A DNA stretch of 64,000 nucleotides from Acanthaster planci (lineage: Eukaryota; Echinodermata; Asteroidea; Valvatida; Acanthasteridae). The position numbers and the translations under genes were made by a program. Each line of letters begins with the position of its first letter. The stretch's first letter is position 1. The notes under the pieces were generated by a model that worked only from the letters and a program-made list of their open reading frames with translations, had not been told where the DNA came from and ran no database searches. Location: NCBI RefSeq assembly GCF_001949145.1, contig NW_019091382.1:530012-594011 (forward strand), given 5' to 3'. Positions 17,806 through 30,930 of the stretch are shown piece after piece.

Positions 17806-17815
17806 ACAAACGCAT
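17806..17815 (-). promoter_or_regulatory. SRF CArG box upstream of CAPZB
   Basis: CCATATAAGG (CCTTATATGG on the gene strand) fits CC(A/T)6GG exactly. It lies 184 bp upstream of the CAPZB ATG. SRF/MRTF controls many actin-cytoskeleton genes through this site, so a link to actin state is plausible. A YY1-like CCGCCATCTTGG (17709-17721, gene strand) and an ATTGG CCAAT-box complement (about 17763-17768) lie between it and the start codon. Confidence 0.7.
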
Positions 17816-17822
17816 ATTAACA

Positions 17823-19822
17823 CTTTGAATAATAAAGTGAAGTTTCTCCCATTTTGCCAACTCTGATTTAACTCCGATTTTTTGGACGATTGTACCGGTG
17901 ATTGGGGAATCATTTGCGTATGTGATGCTCCGTTATTCCCCTTTCAGTCAGTATTATTGTGGTCAAGTTCCGTCATCATAACAAGATTTTGAAAGGGCCT
18001 TTGTAAGGATCTCGTTGGGGGGCAGGACTCGTATTATCAGCATTGTGGTCGTTTCACGATGTTTAATAATTCACGAGATAAGCCATTGTGAGCGATTGGA
18101 CAAAATTCATGGAAGTTTAATGCGTGGTATTTTGTGCATAATGAATGTTGCAAAACAGTACCATGCCGACGGATTTCTGGCTGTGTTGGGGGCGCTTTTT
18201 GATGGCTGCAACTTTGATGTTATGTTAATATGGAAACGCAAAGCATTGTGGGTATCTTAGCCGCGCCATCATCAGTGCATGTTTATTCTGGATGTGAGCA
18301 TCTTGAACACCGTGCAGGGAAGAGTTGATCCGGATCAACAAGCAAACCGAATCCATCCAATGAAAACTCAAAAGAAATTCATAGCTGGTACCACTGACCT
18401 TTGAACGGGTGGTTACTGTGGGTCAAAAATGTACTAGTAACTTAAATGATAATAATAATAATTGAAACCTTTTATCCTCCCTCTCCCATTGTTTTTGATT
18501 TATTTCCGAGACCTGACACGCAATAAGTTTGTCTCGGACATATCTTCCAATTTTCATCCCCCAAAATGAATGATGATACTAGGGGTGAAATCATAAACCC
18601 AGTGCCTGTCGCGGTAGCCTGAGGGAGAAAGCTTACTGCCGCCCGGTATCCAAATAATCTGGCTACGGCCGGCGATATGACCGTGACAAAATCTACACTG
18701 GAAATAGCCACTGAGTGGCAAGTGGATCTGCAGTTAAAGGCTTCCATCACCATTCCAGCCGCAGCGCGTAAAATAAATGCCATCTTCGATCGTTTTCTTT
18801 CACCTCAAAAAGTGCCCGGAACCTTTAAAACTGTGCGGGACTGCACTACAGGAGGCCTACACATTCGGACGTGAACAGAATGGAATGTTCACACTAAGTG
18901 ATCATGTGGCCGTCTTAATTTATAATTCCTAAATTCTATGACTCATCCATTTCACTCGAACACATAGCCTCACCGTGACTCATATTATGCACATAAAATT
19001 ATGGAGTTCTAAGGAATTGGTATCTGAGATGACCAGAGTATAAAGTCTGGGTCAAAGGTTTGAGATGGTGATAATGTTATCATGTTGATCACCATAATCC
19101 TCATCACCATTCAGTGTGTATACTCTCGTCAATGTCCTGTCGTCATTATCAATTGAATTAGTCAACATTTTTACCCTATAAATTCAAGAGATATTAATGA
19201 GCTCGCAACCAAGATTTGTATCGTCATCGTCACCGGCACATGATGAATTTTTTTTTTGTAGTCGACCTCCCTGTAGGCCTCATTAAACGGCGCCACAGTT
19301 TCTCCATCATACCGCCGTGATCATGTATTACCATCAGACTGTTTGCCGTCCAAATCATTCTCCGATTCCGCCACCCCCGGCATCAGTCAACCTGCCATGG
19401 CTGTCATGAAAAAACCCTTCATGATGTTCATCATACAGTTGAGCGAGAGTTTATGCAGTATTATTAATGCGTGGCGTACGCATGCAAGCGATAGATCACC
19501 GGAAGTTCAGTTCTTCAGGTCTTCGGGCAAATCAGTCGATCCTTGTAAAAAAGGCTAAAGAATGACAGAAAGCATACAATAGTAAGACTACAAGAATATT
19601 TCAAATCGAAGCAATTCGGCAGTAATGAGTCGGAACTGATCCACCAATGATAACAGCTGAGATACAAAGGCATCACCCTTTTGGGCACTGAAAAATATTT
19701 TGCTCAGATATATTTTTTAAAGTACATGAAATTTCGAATTTTTGAGAAGAAAAGGTTGCGTGCAGAACCATGAGTTTATTGGGTGATTATTATTAATTTT
19801 TGGCGGGTCTGCAAATGATACA
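17823..19822. other. Intergenic region upstream of CAPZB
   Basis: No gene seen. GC-mixed sequence without the TACATGTA palindromes that fill the introns; may hold regulatory DNA for CAPZB and the divergent gene. Confidence 0.5.
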
Positions 19823-19840
19823 CAGCGCCCTCTGCTGGCA
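19823..19840 (-). promoter_or_regulatory. CTCF-like motif
   Basis: Reverse complement reads CCAGCAGAGGGCGCTG, one base from the vertebrate CTCF consensus CCASYAGGGGGCGCTG. A weaker match in the same orientation is at 17471-17486, and another partial one is near 36495. It sits just upstream of the exon candidate at 19904, between CAPZB and the next gene. Confidence 0.45.
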
Positions 19841-19903
19841 AACAAGCTCAGACCAAAATAAATACTCTGGCGGCACAGCACAGTGAAGGGAGTTCACGCT
19901 GCA

Positions 19904-20002
19904 ATGCGAGAGTACAGGACGGGCGCGGGCGGCCAGGATTTTGCTGTTTTACTCTATAACGTCCGACGAAAAAACCTCCAATATTTCACCAACCAGACCA
20001 AG
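19904..20002 (+). CDS. Candidate first coding exon (unknown; possibly of the ARHGEF10-like gene)
   Basis: 33 codons from an ATG to a consensus donor (ACCAAG|GTAAGT) in phase 0: MREYRTGAGGQDFAVLLYNV, then RRKNLQYFTNQTK. GC content is higher than the surroundings and a CTCF-like site lies 64 bp upstream. I do not recognise the peptide. Joining it to the exon at 50444 keeps frame; joining it to an acceptor at 40582 would hit a stop after 13 codons, making it an upstream ORF. It could also start a separate gene. Confidence 0.4.
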
Positions 20003-22597
20003 GTAAGTTGCTTCTGTGTGCTTTCAATAGTGCATTGCTTTTAAAGCCTGTAATTCAGCATATGCATGCTTCTTTTTCGTTCTGTCCTAGTCTTGACCAG
20101 TTGACGTCCATTTTGCCAACCCTGTTTTTTTTGTGCGTGTCTGTCATTGTCACGTGCAAAAATGTTATCAATCTGGGTACTGGACCATGCCGCAGCAGTG
20201 ACAGGCACTAGCTACCGGTGTATGTAGCCCTCGGTATGCTGAAGACGTAATGACTTTGATATCAAGTCCCGGAAAACAAAACAGTATTGAACTAACAACA
20301 CTTCCGAAGCTTCCATTGGTCAGATGGTTTAACTTGCACAAGTTTTCATGTAGGCCTACATAGTACATCATGTACACTGCCACATAATTAACCAACGTCG
20401 GTGAAGAGTTCATCACTAGACACTAGTTTTCTCTTGCATTAATCAGAGAGTTGTGAATATGAGGCCAATTTCCAAGAAAGTCAAATTTGGTTCCGAAAAT
20501 GTTGAACCATTTAGTCCTAGAATCTTGCAGAGTGTTGTCACGCTATGGGAGTTTTTTCATAACAATTACGGGATGTAGGGCCTATCATACACATGTATGC
20601 CTGTGTCAATTCAAAGAAGATCAAGCCCAAAACTGGCGACAGGAAACACTTTTTTAAAGAAATTGTCAAGACTTGCTCCATTTCAGAAATGCACTGTAAC
20701 AGTTTAAAAGACCCATGCAATATTTTGTTTTTTTTTATTTTAGTATCTAGTTCTTGTCATGCTTGTAAGGTCAATTCAATTAATTCCTTGTTTATCATTA
20801 CCGCCCGACCGGGCAATGTCGGATTTTCCCTACCGCCCGACTTCTTTTGATATTTGATATTTTCAACTTTTAAACGAATTTCCGGCCCTTTTCAACCTTG
20901 CAGATGTGTCTGTACCACAAAAATGGTCCTTTTCTTGTCTTGCCCTCAGCCATGACCGATTGAGTCAGGCTGTGTACGGTTATTGCACGCTGTTCACGTT
21001 TCAACGTACGGGTACATGTACATATATGTACATATACATGAGTACGTGTATGTGGCATGTTCTTCATAAAATGGACCAAAATGCAACTCCGGATGTCATT
21101 TTTCTAAACTTCTAAAAGAGTGACTTTGATCATGTAAAATACAAATTAGCACCGTCAGATTTATTAAAATGATTATTAGGCATAATGTGTTCATTTGGTG
21201 GGCATTTGGTTGGCTACCAGTGCAAATCTAATTGAGTTGAATTCAATTAAAGTTTTACGTCAAAGTGTTTGCACCAGAGGACTTGATTTCAAAAGTTCTC
21301 TCAGCGACAAGGAGAATTCAGTAGATTTTTTAACTGGTGTATTTTAAAGCACCTAAGAAATGACTTTAATAAAATAACAGCCGTCAAAAAAAGAGCACAA
21401 AATTGACGGAAAATGATGAGAAAGGTTTGGCTCTCTTCATTCTCTTACCATTTATAATCACTCTCACTATGCCAGCATATCTGCCAGGTCTTACACCTTT
21501 CAACCACCAAAAATTATCTTTTAAGTTTGGCTGCATCAAAAATGTATAATGTGTACAAAATATTCGTTGCGAATGTCATATTTGACAGAATTTTGATGAC
21601 GTTTGAACGTCCGATTTTCTTTCGAGAAACCTTGGTCTGAAGAGAAAAATCTCAGAGCGTTGCCATTCTGTGGAGGGGCTCATGAATATTGAATGAAAAA
21701 GAGGGCACACTATCTGGGTTGATGTCAAAAGGTCAAACAGGCCACGATGCAGCAAAACGTTTCTCCAATGGCACTGCGAGATAATGACAGAAGGCGCAAA
21801 ACTGCCACGATCGGTATTGTTTCCGGAAATGTACTTGAAGAAAATGTGATTGGTCCAGTCATAAAAGGATGATGGTTTGGGGGTGCTTTTTTGCACTTTT
21901 TTCAAAGCTTGTTTTGTACACTGATTTTGATTTTACTCGCTGCTTTTTTTTGCAGTTGATTTTTTTGACATTAATAACAGAATCAAATGACGTTCCCGAC
22001 TGCTGACTTCGGGGCCGGGTTAATTGTGAGAGGTATTTTTGATTTCTTGACTACGGTTTCAATATGTGTAAATATTATCACCTTTCACCACATATAAATC
22101 TGTGTAAATTAACCGCAGGGACTATCACTCCTCGGTAAACAGGTTGTTAACATCCATCCAAAATGCTGATGTTCAAGACTTTAAATGATTAAATCCAATT
22201 AAGTTGAAAGATGGACAATTCGAATAATTCACTATTCAAATATTTGACCTTCAATTTGATCGAATATCTGAATATTCTGTCATTTTACTGACCGGCAGAT
22301 TGTTTGATGAACAAACCATATACAAAATCAGTTACAATAATGCACACAATTGTACATTATGATCAATATAGTAGCCTCTCACATCTAGGAGTATGTCCAG
22401 CCACAATTAAGCAAGACTTAAGAGATGAACAAGACTTCTTGCCCTGTTGAAAATTTCTATTCCAGATAAATTGTTTAATGAATAATTTACTTTTTAAATC
22501 ATTGTAAGATTTCTGACATTTTTCATTTGAATCTGCTTGAAACAAGCCTTCATAGTGCAGTTTTTCTCATTTGGTCTGTTCAATTACATGTACTGGT

Positions 22598-22673
22598 AGC
22601 TTACACCCTCGTAAGTCAAGGCTTCCCTTGCGTGTAATACTGGTGTATTCAGGGAAGCTAATCGAACGCACCA
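22598..22673. mobile_element. Short element with GGTGCGTTCGATTAGCTT ends
   Basis: Right end AAGCTAATCGAACGCACC is the reverse complement of GGTGCGTTCGATTAGCTT found at 25491-25508, and both neighbour GTAAGTCAA. Probably ends of a hAT-like MITE. Confidence 0.4.
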
Positions 22674-24388
22674 ATTTAAAACAAAAAAGACAACTTTCCC
22701 ATCCATTTCATGATTTTTGCATTTGAATATTCAGATTTGAAAAATAATATTTGAATATTCGACAGTCGATCGAATATTCGGCACAGCCCTACATGTACTT
22801 AAAGAAACAAAAAAAGGCAACATCTTTTTTTTTATTGGGGGGGGGAACAACTTGCTACACCACTGAAATAAACTGGTGCATGACACAATCAGGCAAACAC
22901 TTTTTTAGTACTTTTTAGGCAAATATTCTGTAGTGTGCATTTCAAGTAGTCGTGCCACCAGACTGCTGGTCCAGACTCCCTTGCTGATCGTAGAATTAAG
23001 TCCTTCACCGTGCCACTCGACCCACTGCCCTAGTGGTCATCTCAGCCATCATCCCTCACCAAGATGGGTACAGAAACTTTCTCCCACTCCGTTGGACCAA
23101 CTTCTCCCAGTCTCCTCTGTCTGTGTGCCCCGAGGCCAAACTCAGGCATTCAGGAAACGCGCCCACTAGGACATGACACTTTTGCCGCCACAAAGATCTC
23201 CCCGTAGTTCAGGATATCAAATTAATTTTACCTCATTTTCGTAAATGAATGCTTCGCGGGCAGGAAAAAAATCCTCGAACTGATCATTAGAAAAAATTAT
23301 TTAAAACTTCCCCTGCTGCTTGGAGTGTAGAGAGGAATACTAGGAGTGACAAATTTGCTCCGTTTCAGCTTTACTGGTACTGCGTCAGAAATTTGGTGAC
23401 TTGGATTGTGCCGCTCGGGAAAGTGCATTTTAATTATCTCTTTGTTATTTTGGAGACAGTCTTGTGGGCTTTCTTGCTCGGGTGGCGTGTACTTTTTCTC
23501 TCCCCATCCCAGCAGTTCAAGTTCAGCCGGCCAGTCGAGTAGGGTCAGTTGTACTTCCTCGGGGAAGGGAACTGTGGTGACCCTTTTGAGTGGGTATTTG
23601 TGAAAGAAACTGAATTTTGGTACTGCACAGATTTGCAATAGTTCAGTGGGGGGGGGGAGAATCATGCACCTGTTACTTGCCAAAGCATGCACGGTCTGTA
23701 GCATACCGTACATACCTAACGCTGACACTTGTTGGTAAAACATCAATTAATAATAATAGTCAGATTACTATCCAGTTGCTTGTTTGTGTACAAACACAGA
23801 TTAGCCATTCAGGTCAGTTGAAAAATTTGTCTTGTAAAATTCAGGCTAATTGTATTTGATCATAAATTCTTTCCTTGAAATTGTCAGTGCTGGTGCACTC
23901 ACATACTGTACATGTATATACAGTGAAAATTTCTGAGAATGTGTACTTGTATGAAAAATTGTTCATTTTTTTTCCTTTGGGTTCCCAATTATTTTTACCC
24001 AAATTCTGATACATGTAGATGTAAAGTAAGGTCTTTGACATGCTCATGCTGGTACTCTGAGATTGGTGTTGAAGTTGCTGGTATCCACTCTATCGACAAA
24101 TACAGAGAGACGAGAATTAACAAGAACGAGCTGGGCACCAGTGCTTGTATTTCAGAAGGGCAAGGGCTCCCAAGAACAAAGCGCCTGACATTACCTCATG
24201 ATCATCTGGAATATGGAACGGCCATGCTGGTAAGGCCGACCATCGCACGTACATGTATACATTGATGGTCATGGATGACCTACGCATCTGTGTACATGTA
24301 CATGTACAGTATTTGCCCAACGTGCTTCCTTTGAGGCCTTGGCTGTCTGAATACTGAAACGGCTCTTTGAGGAAGTTGCTCAGCAAAA

Positions 24389-24530
24389 ATATTCTAATTT
24401 TAGTGCAAATTTGTGTGTCCATTTTTGTAGTGTGCAGAACACACATCTGACAATAAGATTTTGTAAGTTCAGAACACATTTTCTAATTCCAAGAGTGATG
24501 AATTAATGCAAATTACCTGCCAAACAATGT
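24389..24530 (+). mobile_element. MITE family C, partial copy
   Basis: AAGTTCAGAACACATTTTCT followed by ATGAATTAATGCAAATTACC and GCCAAACAA, matching the left half of the full copies at 35946 and 44324. Confidence 0.8.
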
Positions 24531-27118
24531 ACTCTGGTATGTGGTATAGACGTACATGTACATGTGTACGTACATGTACATGTATGCGTGTACGTGATCC
24601 GAATTCAGGAGCATTCACGTTCTGCAAGTTTCTTTCCATGTGCAGTGTACAGCACTTGCACCGCTGTACCCTGGAGATTGTCATCTATCGGTACATATCT
24701 GCTTTTCTTGATGCCGCTACACATGTAACATCCCGATGAGTAGAAGCTCAGTGTGAACGAGAGTCTTTCCCATTGAAGGTGACGTGCCTTCCTTCTCTGT
24801 GATCCATCTCTTCTTTCCGTCTCTCCGCTAGCCTGCTTTCTTGCTTGGAGTGGCTGCCGAGAGGCTTTGTGCTGTCCAACTTGCTATGGAATAAAATGTT
24901 CATCCGTTGGGCTTGGCTCCTGCATGGCAGCATCCCAGCAATGCCGTGAAATGACGATTGTGGGATGCCTGAGGCATTGCGAACCTTGGCCATGTACTTT
25001 GAAGAACAGGACCGACAGGAAAGACGGACCAGAAAGAGGTCTGTTTTCGGGGCTGAACAAACACGAGGCCCGACGGCCTGAAAACACCGCGACAATGCTA
25101 CAGTGGACTTCTCCCTTGGAGCAGTCAGGGTCAGTCGTTGGCACAAACCACGCACGGCAGGCTGTTACATCTTGAACCACACACAGTAAAAGTTTTTTTC
25201 AATAAGATTATTACATTTGGGTTTCTAACCAGCACTTGACCTTTCCGTATCGGAGGTGACTATTTGGCCATTCGATGCAGTGACCCAGAGGCTAAGGTGG
25301 ATCGAAGATGCTTTGACTGATGTTGATGACCTTTAACTACATGTACATGTTGGTACATGTACACAGTACCAGTACACTATGTACATGTATGCAGATACTA
25401 GTATGATGTACATGTATGCATGTAGGCAGTTGAACAACATGTACATGTACTTGTACGTGCTTATGCATAGGCGTCATGATATTATTAGGGTGCGTTCGAT
25501 TAGCTTACACGTGTAAGTCAAACTGAAAAATTTCAAAATGCTCTGAAGCATTTCAGACTCCGATTAAGAGTCAAAAGCAACATCATAAGCAACAGAATTA
25601 TTCATTTTGTACAGGTACGGTACCGCATCTGAAAAATGTTTGGATGCCACCAAACGTTCCTCAACTTGGTGGAACCACTGAAGATGTAACGCTCTACTGT
25701 ACCATACATGTACATGTCAATGAGATACGGTACATTACCATTACCATGCAGTATGCTAATCGGTTTATGCTACTTCTCACATATTGTACTGGTATACATG
25801 TACTGGTACACGTCAGTCATTCCCCTTCAGTGACCTGATGGTCGGATTTCCTTGTCTTTCAGCAAAGACAAGACATACTGGTACATGTACGCTCTACGTG
25901 TATTCCAGATTTTACAGTTTTCCATTATGTCGTGTATGGAAACATGTACAGTACCTGTTATATTTGCGGGTTGTTTGACCTGCAAGCAGTGCGATCACCT
26001 GACCCACATGAGCATCGTGCAGGTACTTTGACTCGTTCGTTTCAGCAGATTAATCAAATCATCAAGTCTATGTATAGGGATCCAAAAGTGTCACATATTT
26101 GTGTCCCTGGTACCGGTATACGGGATGTACACCTGACCTTTGTTATTTGACAGTATACCGTACATGTTCAGTATGTACATGTACAGTACCGGTATTTCAA
26201 AATTCTCTTGAGAAAAAGAAGGGGTTTTTCTTTCAGGGTTTGTGAGAGAAATTACAATCCTCCTTAAGAGAAGCCTGTGAGGAACCTGTTGACCATATTG
26301 GTCATGGGAGTACATGTATACATGAACTTGTACAGTACATGCACCTGACTTGTATTTCAAAACACTCCGGTACACGCGAGTAACAATTTCATGCTGAGAC
26401 TTGTAAGCTGGATATTTTTGTAGCAGTGTTGTAGCATCTTCAGGTCCAGTAGCATGTGACTGAACTCAATTTGGTTTGCTTTCAAAGCCATGTGCATACA
26501 CTGCACATAATTTACAAGTACTGGTGGAAAAACCGATTTTCCGTAATGGGAAATAATGCCATCATGAGTTATTGACATTTTGGCGACACGGAGTGTGCAT
26601 GTGCTTGCGGTTTGTCCCCGAGGGATGTCGCTCAATCATTCCCAAACCAAATTGGAATTGATCCTGTTCTGCTGAGGGGTCCTGGGAATTCTTGTCATGT
26701 GTAAGGACTTCCCAGTAAGTCACCTTATCTGCCTGCCTACATGTATGTACGTGTGTACATTGTAGACGTTCAGCGTGGAAAGACTTGAGCCGAGTTTCCA
26801 CTAGAGTTTTTCTTCTTGTGGGCATGCAGAAAGTTGCCGCGGCATTCCTTCGTGTCGATCTACCGCGCACGCATTCCCATGTGGACTTTCTACCGTAACA
26901 GAATGTTTATTTGCTGTGTTAATAAGATCAGCTGCGCTGTACAAATCATGACGAAATTGGCAAAATCTGACAGAAAATGACACAATCAGATGAATTTGGC
27001 CCAAACTGTACAGAGTGTAAACTCATATGAGTATGTACCCCGGTACTGTACATGTACCTGGGCACCAAATATGCCCTGTACACTCTATATGACCAGTATC
27101 TCCTTGCAATCTGTATTA

Positions 27119-27193
27119 TTAACCCTAACCCTCCCAAATCCTCCAAAATCCTTTACTGCAAAGTGGAAGAATTTGGAGGATTCAGGGTGAATG
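27119..27193. mobile_element. Short TTAA hairpin family E, copy 3
   Basis: Begins TTAACCCTAACCCTCCCAAA, and the right half has ATTTGGAGGATTCAGGGTGA. More AATTTTGGAGGATT fragments lie at 27405-27485. Confidence 0.6.
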
Positions 27194-27699
27194 GAAAAAT
27201 TGCATGGCTGATTTCGAAGGAAGCCATACATGAAGGTCTTGGATTAAACCTTATCTTGTCTGTGCTTAGTCAAGCACAAATTCAGCTCGACATTTCTTCT
27301 GAATCAACCACACTGCTCAAGAATGCCATTCGCACTGCCTAAACATAATGACAGGAATTGCTGAAGGATTTGGGTAGTTAGGCACACCTCCAAATGACAT
27401 TGTGAAGAAATTTTGGAGGATTTGGGCTGAATGCAATTTTTTCATGTTGAAAATCAGAGGATTTTGGAGGATTCAGGATGGTTCCTAGTAAAAAGGCCTA
27501 GGGGGTTAGTTAATCTCTGGTAATGACTCCAAGGATTCCTCGTAAGCACTCCAGGCACCAAAGCTCACGAGCCTGAAGAGACCTGCCGAGAGGGGACAGT
27601 GAGGAAATGATCTTCTCTCGGGGTGAGCGGACTCTGGTGACAAACAGCTCATAGGAGAAACTTGCAAGTAGGTACAGTATATGGTAGGGATTGGAAATC

Positions 27700-27745
27700 C
27701 AATTTGCATGTCCGTCTAGATGGGATTCGAACCCAGGCTGCAGAA
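27700..27745 (-). mobile_element. Possible tRNA-like B box remnant
   Basis: GGGTTCGAATCCC on the minus strand (27722-27734) with no recognisable A box or cloverleaf. Confidence 0.3.
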
Positions 27746-29069
27746 AAAAATAGAAGGCAAGGAAATGAATGTATATGTATGGTAAAGGATGTCGTAAACT
27801 TTGCTATGTATACTGTAAAGCCATTATCCATCTCTTGAACCTCTCAAATCAGATTGGACCGTACCAATTCCTATTCCTGGTGGGAGGGGGCCATACATGT
27901 ATGTACATGAATGTGTGCTTACATGCTTGAGTGCAGCTGCCTTTAAGTCTCAAGATGGTCTTACAAATGCTCACCCTACATGTAGCTATTTTTTCCCCTC
28001 AAAGTGCAAACAGCAGATCTCCAACTGAATGCGAGCGAAATGGTCGCACTGCCCACACACCGCCGCCGGCCTGTCGAGATAATCAGCATTTTGCCCCCGG
28101 ACGCCGCGGGCAAGATTTCAGGATTTCTGTTTTTTTTTTTTTTTTTTTACTCCCAGGAACGCTGGCTGGCTCTTTTTCCCGGTATCTCTTGGGAATGTCT
28201 GGATAATTGGGGGGGGGTGCTGATACGGTACATGTACCATACATGTATGTGCTCGGAGCAGATTCCCTGTGTTGTACATGGAGATGCTGTGCAGTGTCAT
28301 GTTGAGTATGGTACATACATGTACCTTGAATGGTCGCATTGGTGCATTTTAGGCTGATGATGGAATGCTCAAATGGCTAGCACGGTACTTGGGCTTGTAC
28401 ATGTACGCCTCTGATGCTTTAGGACGTTGTAAGTAGGCTGGTCAAGGTGTACGGTACAAGAACCATTCCAGTACTGTTCTACGATCATCAAATTCTACAG
28501 TGGAGATAAGATGCTTGAGGGGATTTGGAAACTGAGAGGATGAAACAGAATTATGTGCCAGCTACCGGTGACCGGTATCACCAATCTCTGCTGACAGCGC
28601 CAGCGCTGAAATCCTGTGCTCACCGTTTATTTTTGCGTGTAACTATATGTAATAAATCCTTGCCTGAGTGCAATTAGGAATAGATTGCTTGCAGATGTAC
28701 CAGTACATGTACCGTTACCTGTGAAATGTATTCGTAAGTACCTCGGACAGTCTCCCCATTCAACAACGTGCAACTTGACCGTGTATTAACATTTGATATT
28801 GCCCGCTGCGGAGTGATAATGCCCGCTGTGACAGTGTAAATCATGCACTGGCGCCCGGATACGAGACAGTTAAATAGATTCTGATTGGTCAAGAGTCTGT
28901 GTGCATGCGGCTCGTCATGCGTGCACCAAGTCCATACATAAGGAGATTCTTTTGGACAACTGTAAAATAAAATGGACGGGGATGTTGGAGAAAATAAAAT
29001 GAAATATTCTACACCGTCTTTTAAAGTCCGTCAAAAATATTGACTTCTTTTGACTCTCTGACTACAAAA

Positions 29070-29222
29070 GGGTGTGCTTGGCTAGTCTTAAACTATCATT
29101 TAAGACAGGCTCAGGAGACTGTGGTTACAATGCCCTCGCTGCCGTGGCTCAGGTATTAGGCACGTCCATTTTCCTGAGCCAGTCTTACAATGTAAATGAA
29201 CGTTTAAGACCAGCCAAGCACA
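29070..29222. mobile_element. Inverted-repeat element H
   Basis: TGTGCTTGGCTAGTCTTAAA at the left and TTAAGACCAGCCAAGCACA at the right, plus inner GGCTCAGGA / TCCTGAGCC arms: a ~150-bp hairpin. Confidence 0.8.
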
Positions 29223-30165
29223 TACATGTACATGTATTTATTCCATTAGCAATTCACCTGTAAATATTTCTTTGGCACTAGTACTTTCTACACTTAAAAT
29301 TGAGGAAAGAGCAGTGAAATAGGGCTTGGAATGGTGCTAATTGTTCCGTAATACAGTTTTGTCTTCTCAAAAATTGGCTGGCTCGTCAAAATGTGTACAG
29401 ATTTGGCATTTAATAATTACAATGGAATTTGTTTTTTGTTTTGGGATGAAAACATTTGACAACATACATGTACGGTACACTGACACAGACTTCCTATGCA
29501 TGCATGCACATGTCAACAGTTCTTTAGAAAGTAAACAGTACAGTTCCATGTATGTTTTCTAATCTAAAAAAAAACAAACCAAAAGAGGAAGGATATCAAA
29601 GTTGTTTATACCAGTACATGTACAGTACCTTCTGGTTAGACAAGCTACAAGACTACACGTTTCACCAGCGATATATACCGGTATGAACGTACTGCAACAT
29701 GTGGAGTGATTCATGCCCAAAACAATTTCACTAAGTGCCTTCACTCCACAGTTGTTAGTTGGAGCAGGATTTCAGACAGCACTCCTGCCGAGGACTATTC
29801 CTGAACTGTAGCTTTAATTCCCTTCCCCTCCTCCCTTATCTCATTCCCTCGGTGCGGTGGAGTGTTTACCGTGTATTCTGTTCTCGTTGGCGTTCCCCTT
29901 TGGGCGCCACTTCAGCGAAATTGTGACGCGCTGTGTGCTGTCTTGCCAAAAATGCAGTTTTGATGGGGTCGATTTTTTATTTTTTTTTTTTTGGAATATG
30001 CCGGCAAACATCTTGATGGTGTTGAAGTCAGTTTTCTGAGAGTGAGGACTAGGGCATCACAGACGTTAAAGCTGCACATTATGTACTGTCATTTACTGGT
30101 GATCTGTCCTCATGCATACAGTCTCATACATGTACAGTATGCATATACCTACAGGTACATGTACA

Positions 30166-30264
30166 AGGACAGTCCTCATACATGTACCTACAGGTATGAG
30201 GACAGTCCTCATACATGTACCTACAGGTACGAGGACAGTCCTCATACATGTACCTGCTTTCATA
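30166..30264. repeat. 33-bp tandem repeat
   Basis: Three units of AGGACAGTCCTCATACATGT plus ACCTACAGGT, period 33 bp. Each unit contains the palindromes GAGGACAGTCCTC and TACATGTA. Confidence 0.85.
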
Positions 30265-30769
30265 CATACGAGGACATGCAACACACAAGATTCTGATTTT
30301 GTATTTACAAATGGCCGTCTACCGGTAGAATTGAACCGAAACTGGGCAAGTACAGTACATGTATATACACGCATACTTATGTACATGTATATGTACATTA
30401 CTTGTACAATATGGATCCCCCAAATGCGCCTAACAATTTTACTTTAGTCTCCTCAAACTCAAGTTTGACCAAAACTCTAAGCGCCTACGCAATGTACACA
30501 TGACATGTGCATGTAGTAGGCTCTTGATTTTATTGTGCATTTTGTTGTTCGTGTGTATGGCTGCGGGGGGGGGAGAAGGCAGAAGTTGGTGTCGCTGTGT
30601 TCGCCTGCCAGTGGGTATTTTGCCACCCAGTCCAGGTTTTGTGTTTCTTTACATGACGACCATTCTATAAATTTGGGGTGCAGCTTATGACATTTTTCCA
30701 TCCCTGTTCCAGTGTACAAACATGTACATGTAGCTGTACCTCTGACATGTTCTGTATGTGTTTGACAAA

Positions 30770-30930
30770 GGGTCCATGTACATCAATGAAATTGATTTCA
30801 AACTATTGTTATTTGTTTGGCATTTAATCTGGCAGTCTTTATTCAATCTTGGAATTAAACAATGAGTTCTGAACATTAAAAAAATCACATGCCAGACGTA
30901 ACAGGGACGGGGAAAAAATTGGACCCCACG
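30770..30930 (-). mobile_element. MITE family C, degraded inverted copy
   Basis: GAAATTGATTTCAAACTATT and GTTTGGCATTTAAT are the reverse complement of the family interior; the right end reads TTGGACCCC. Confidence 0.6.

Noticed and set aside
24748-25180. Long overlapping frames on both strands in a GC-richer patch
   Set aside because: No recognisable domain, no clear splice sites and all frames open, so composition explains them. Could be re-examined with RNA data.
28004-28357. Frame with NASEMVALPTHRRRPVEIIS
   Set aside because: A short GC-rich patch looked exon-like but runs into a T19 tract and has no acceptor or partner exon.
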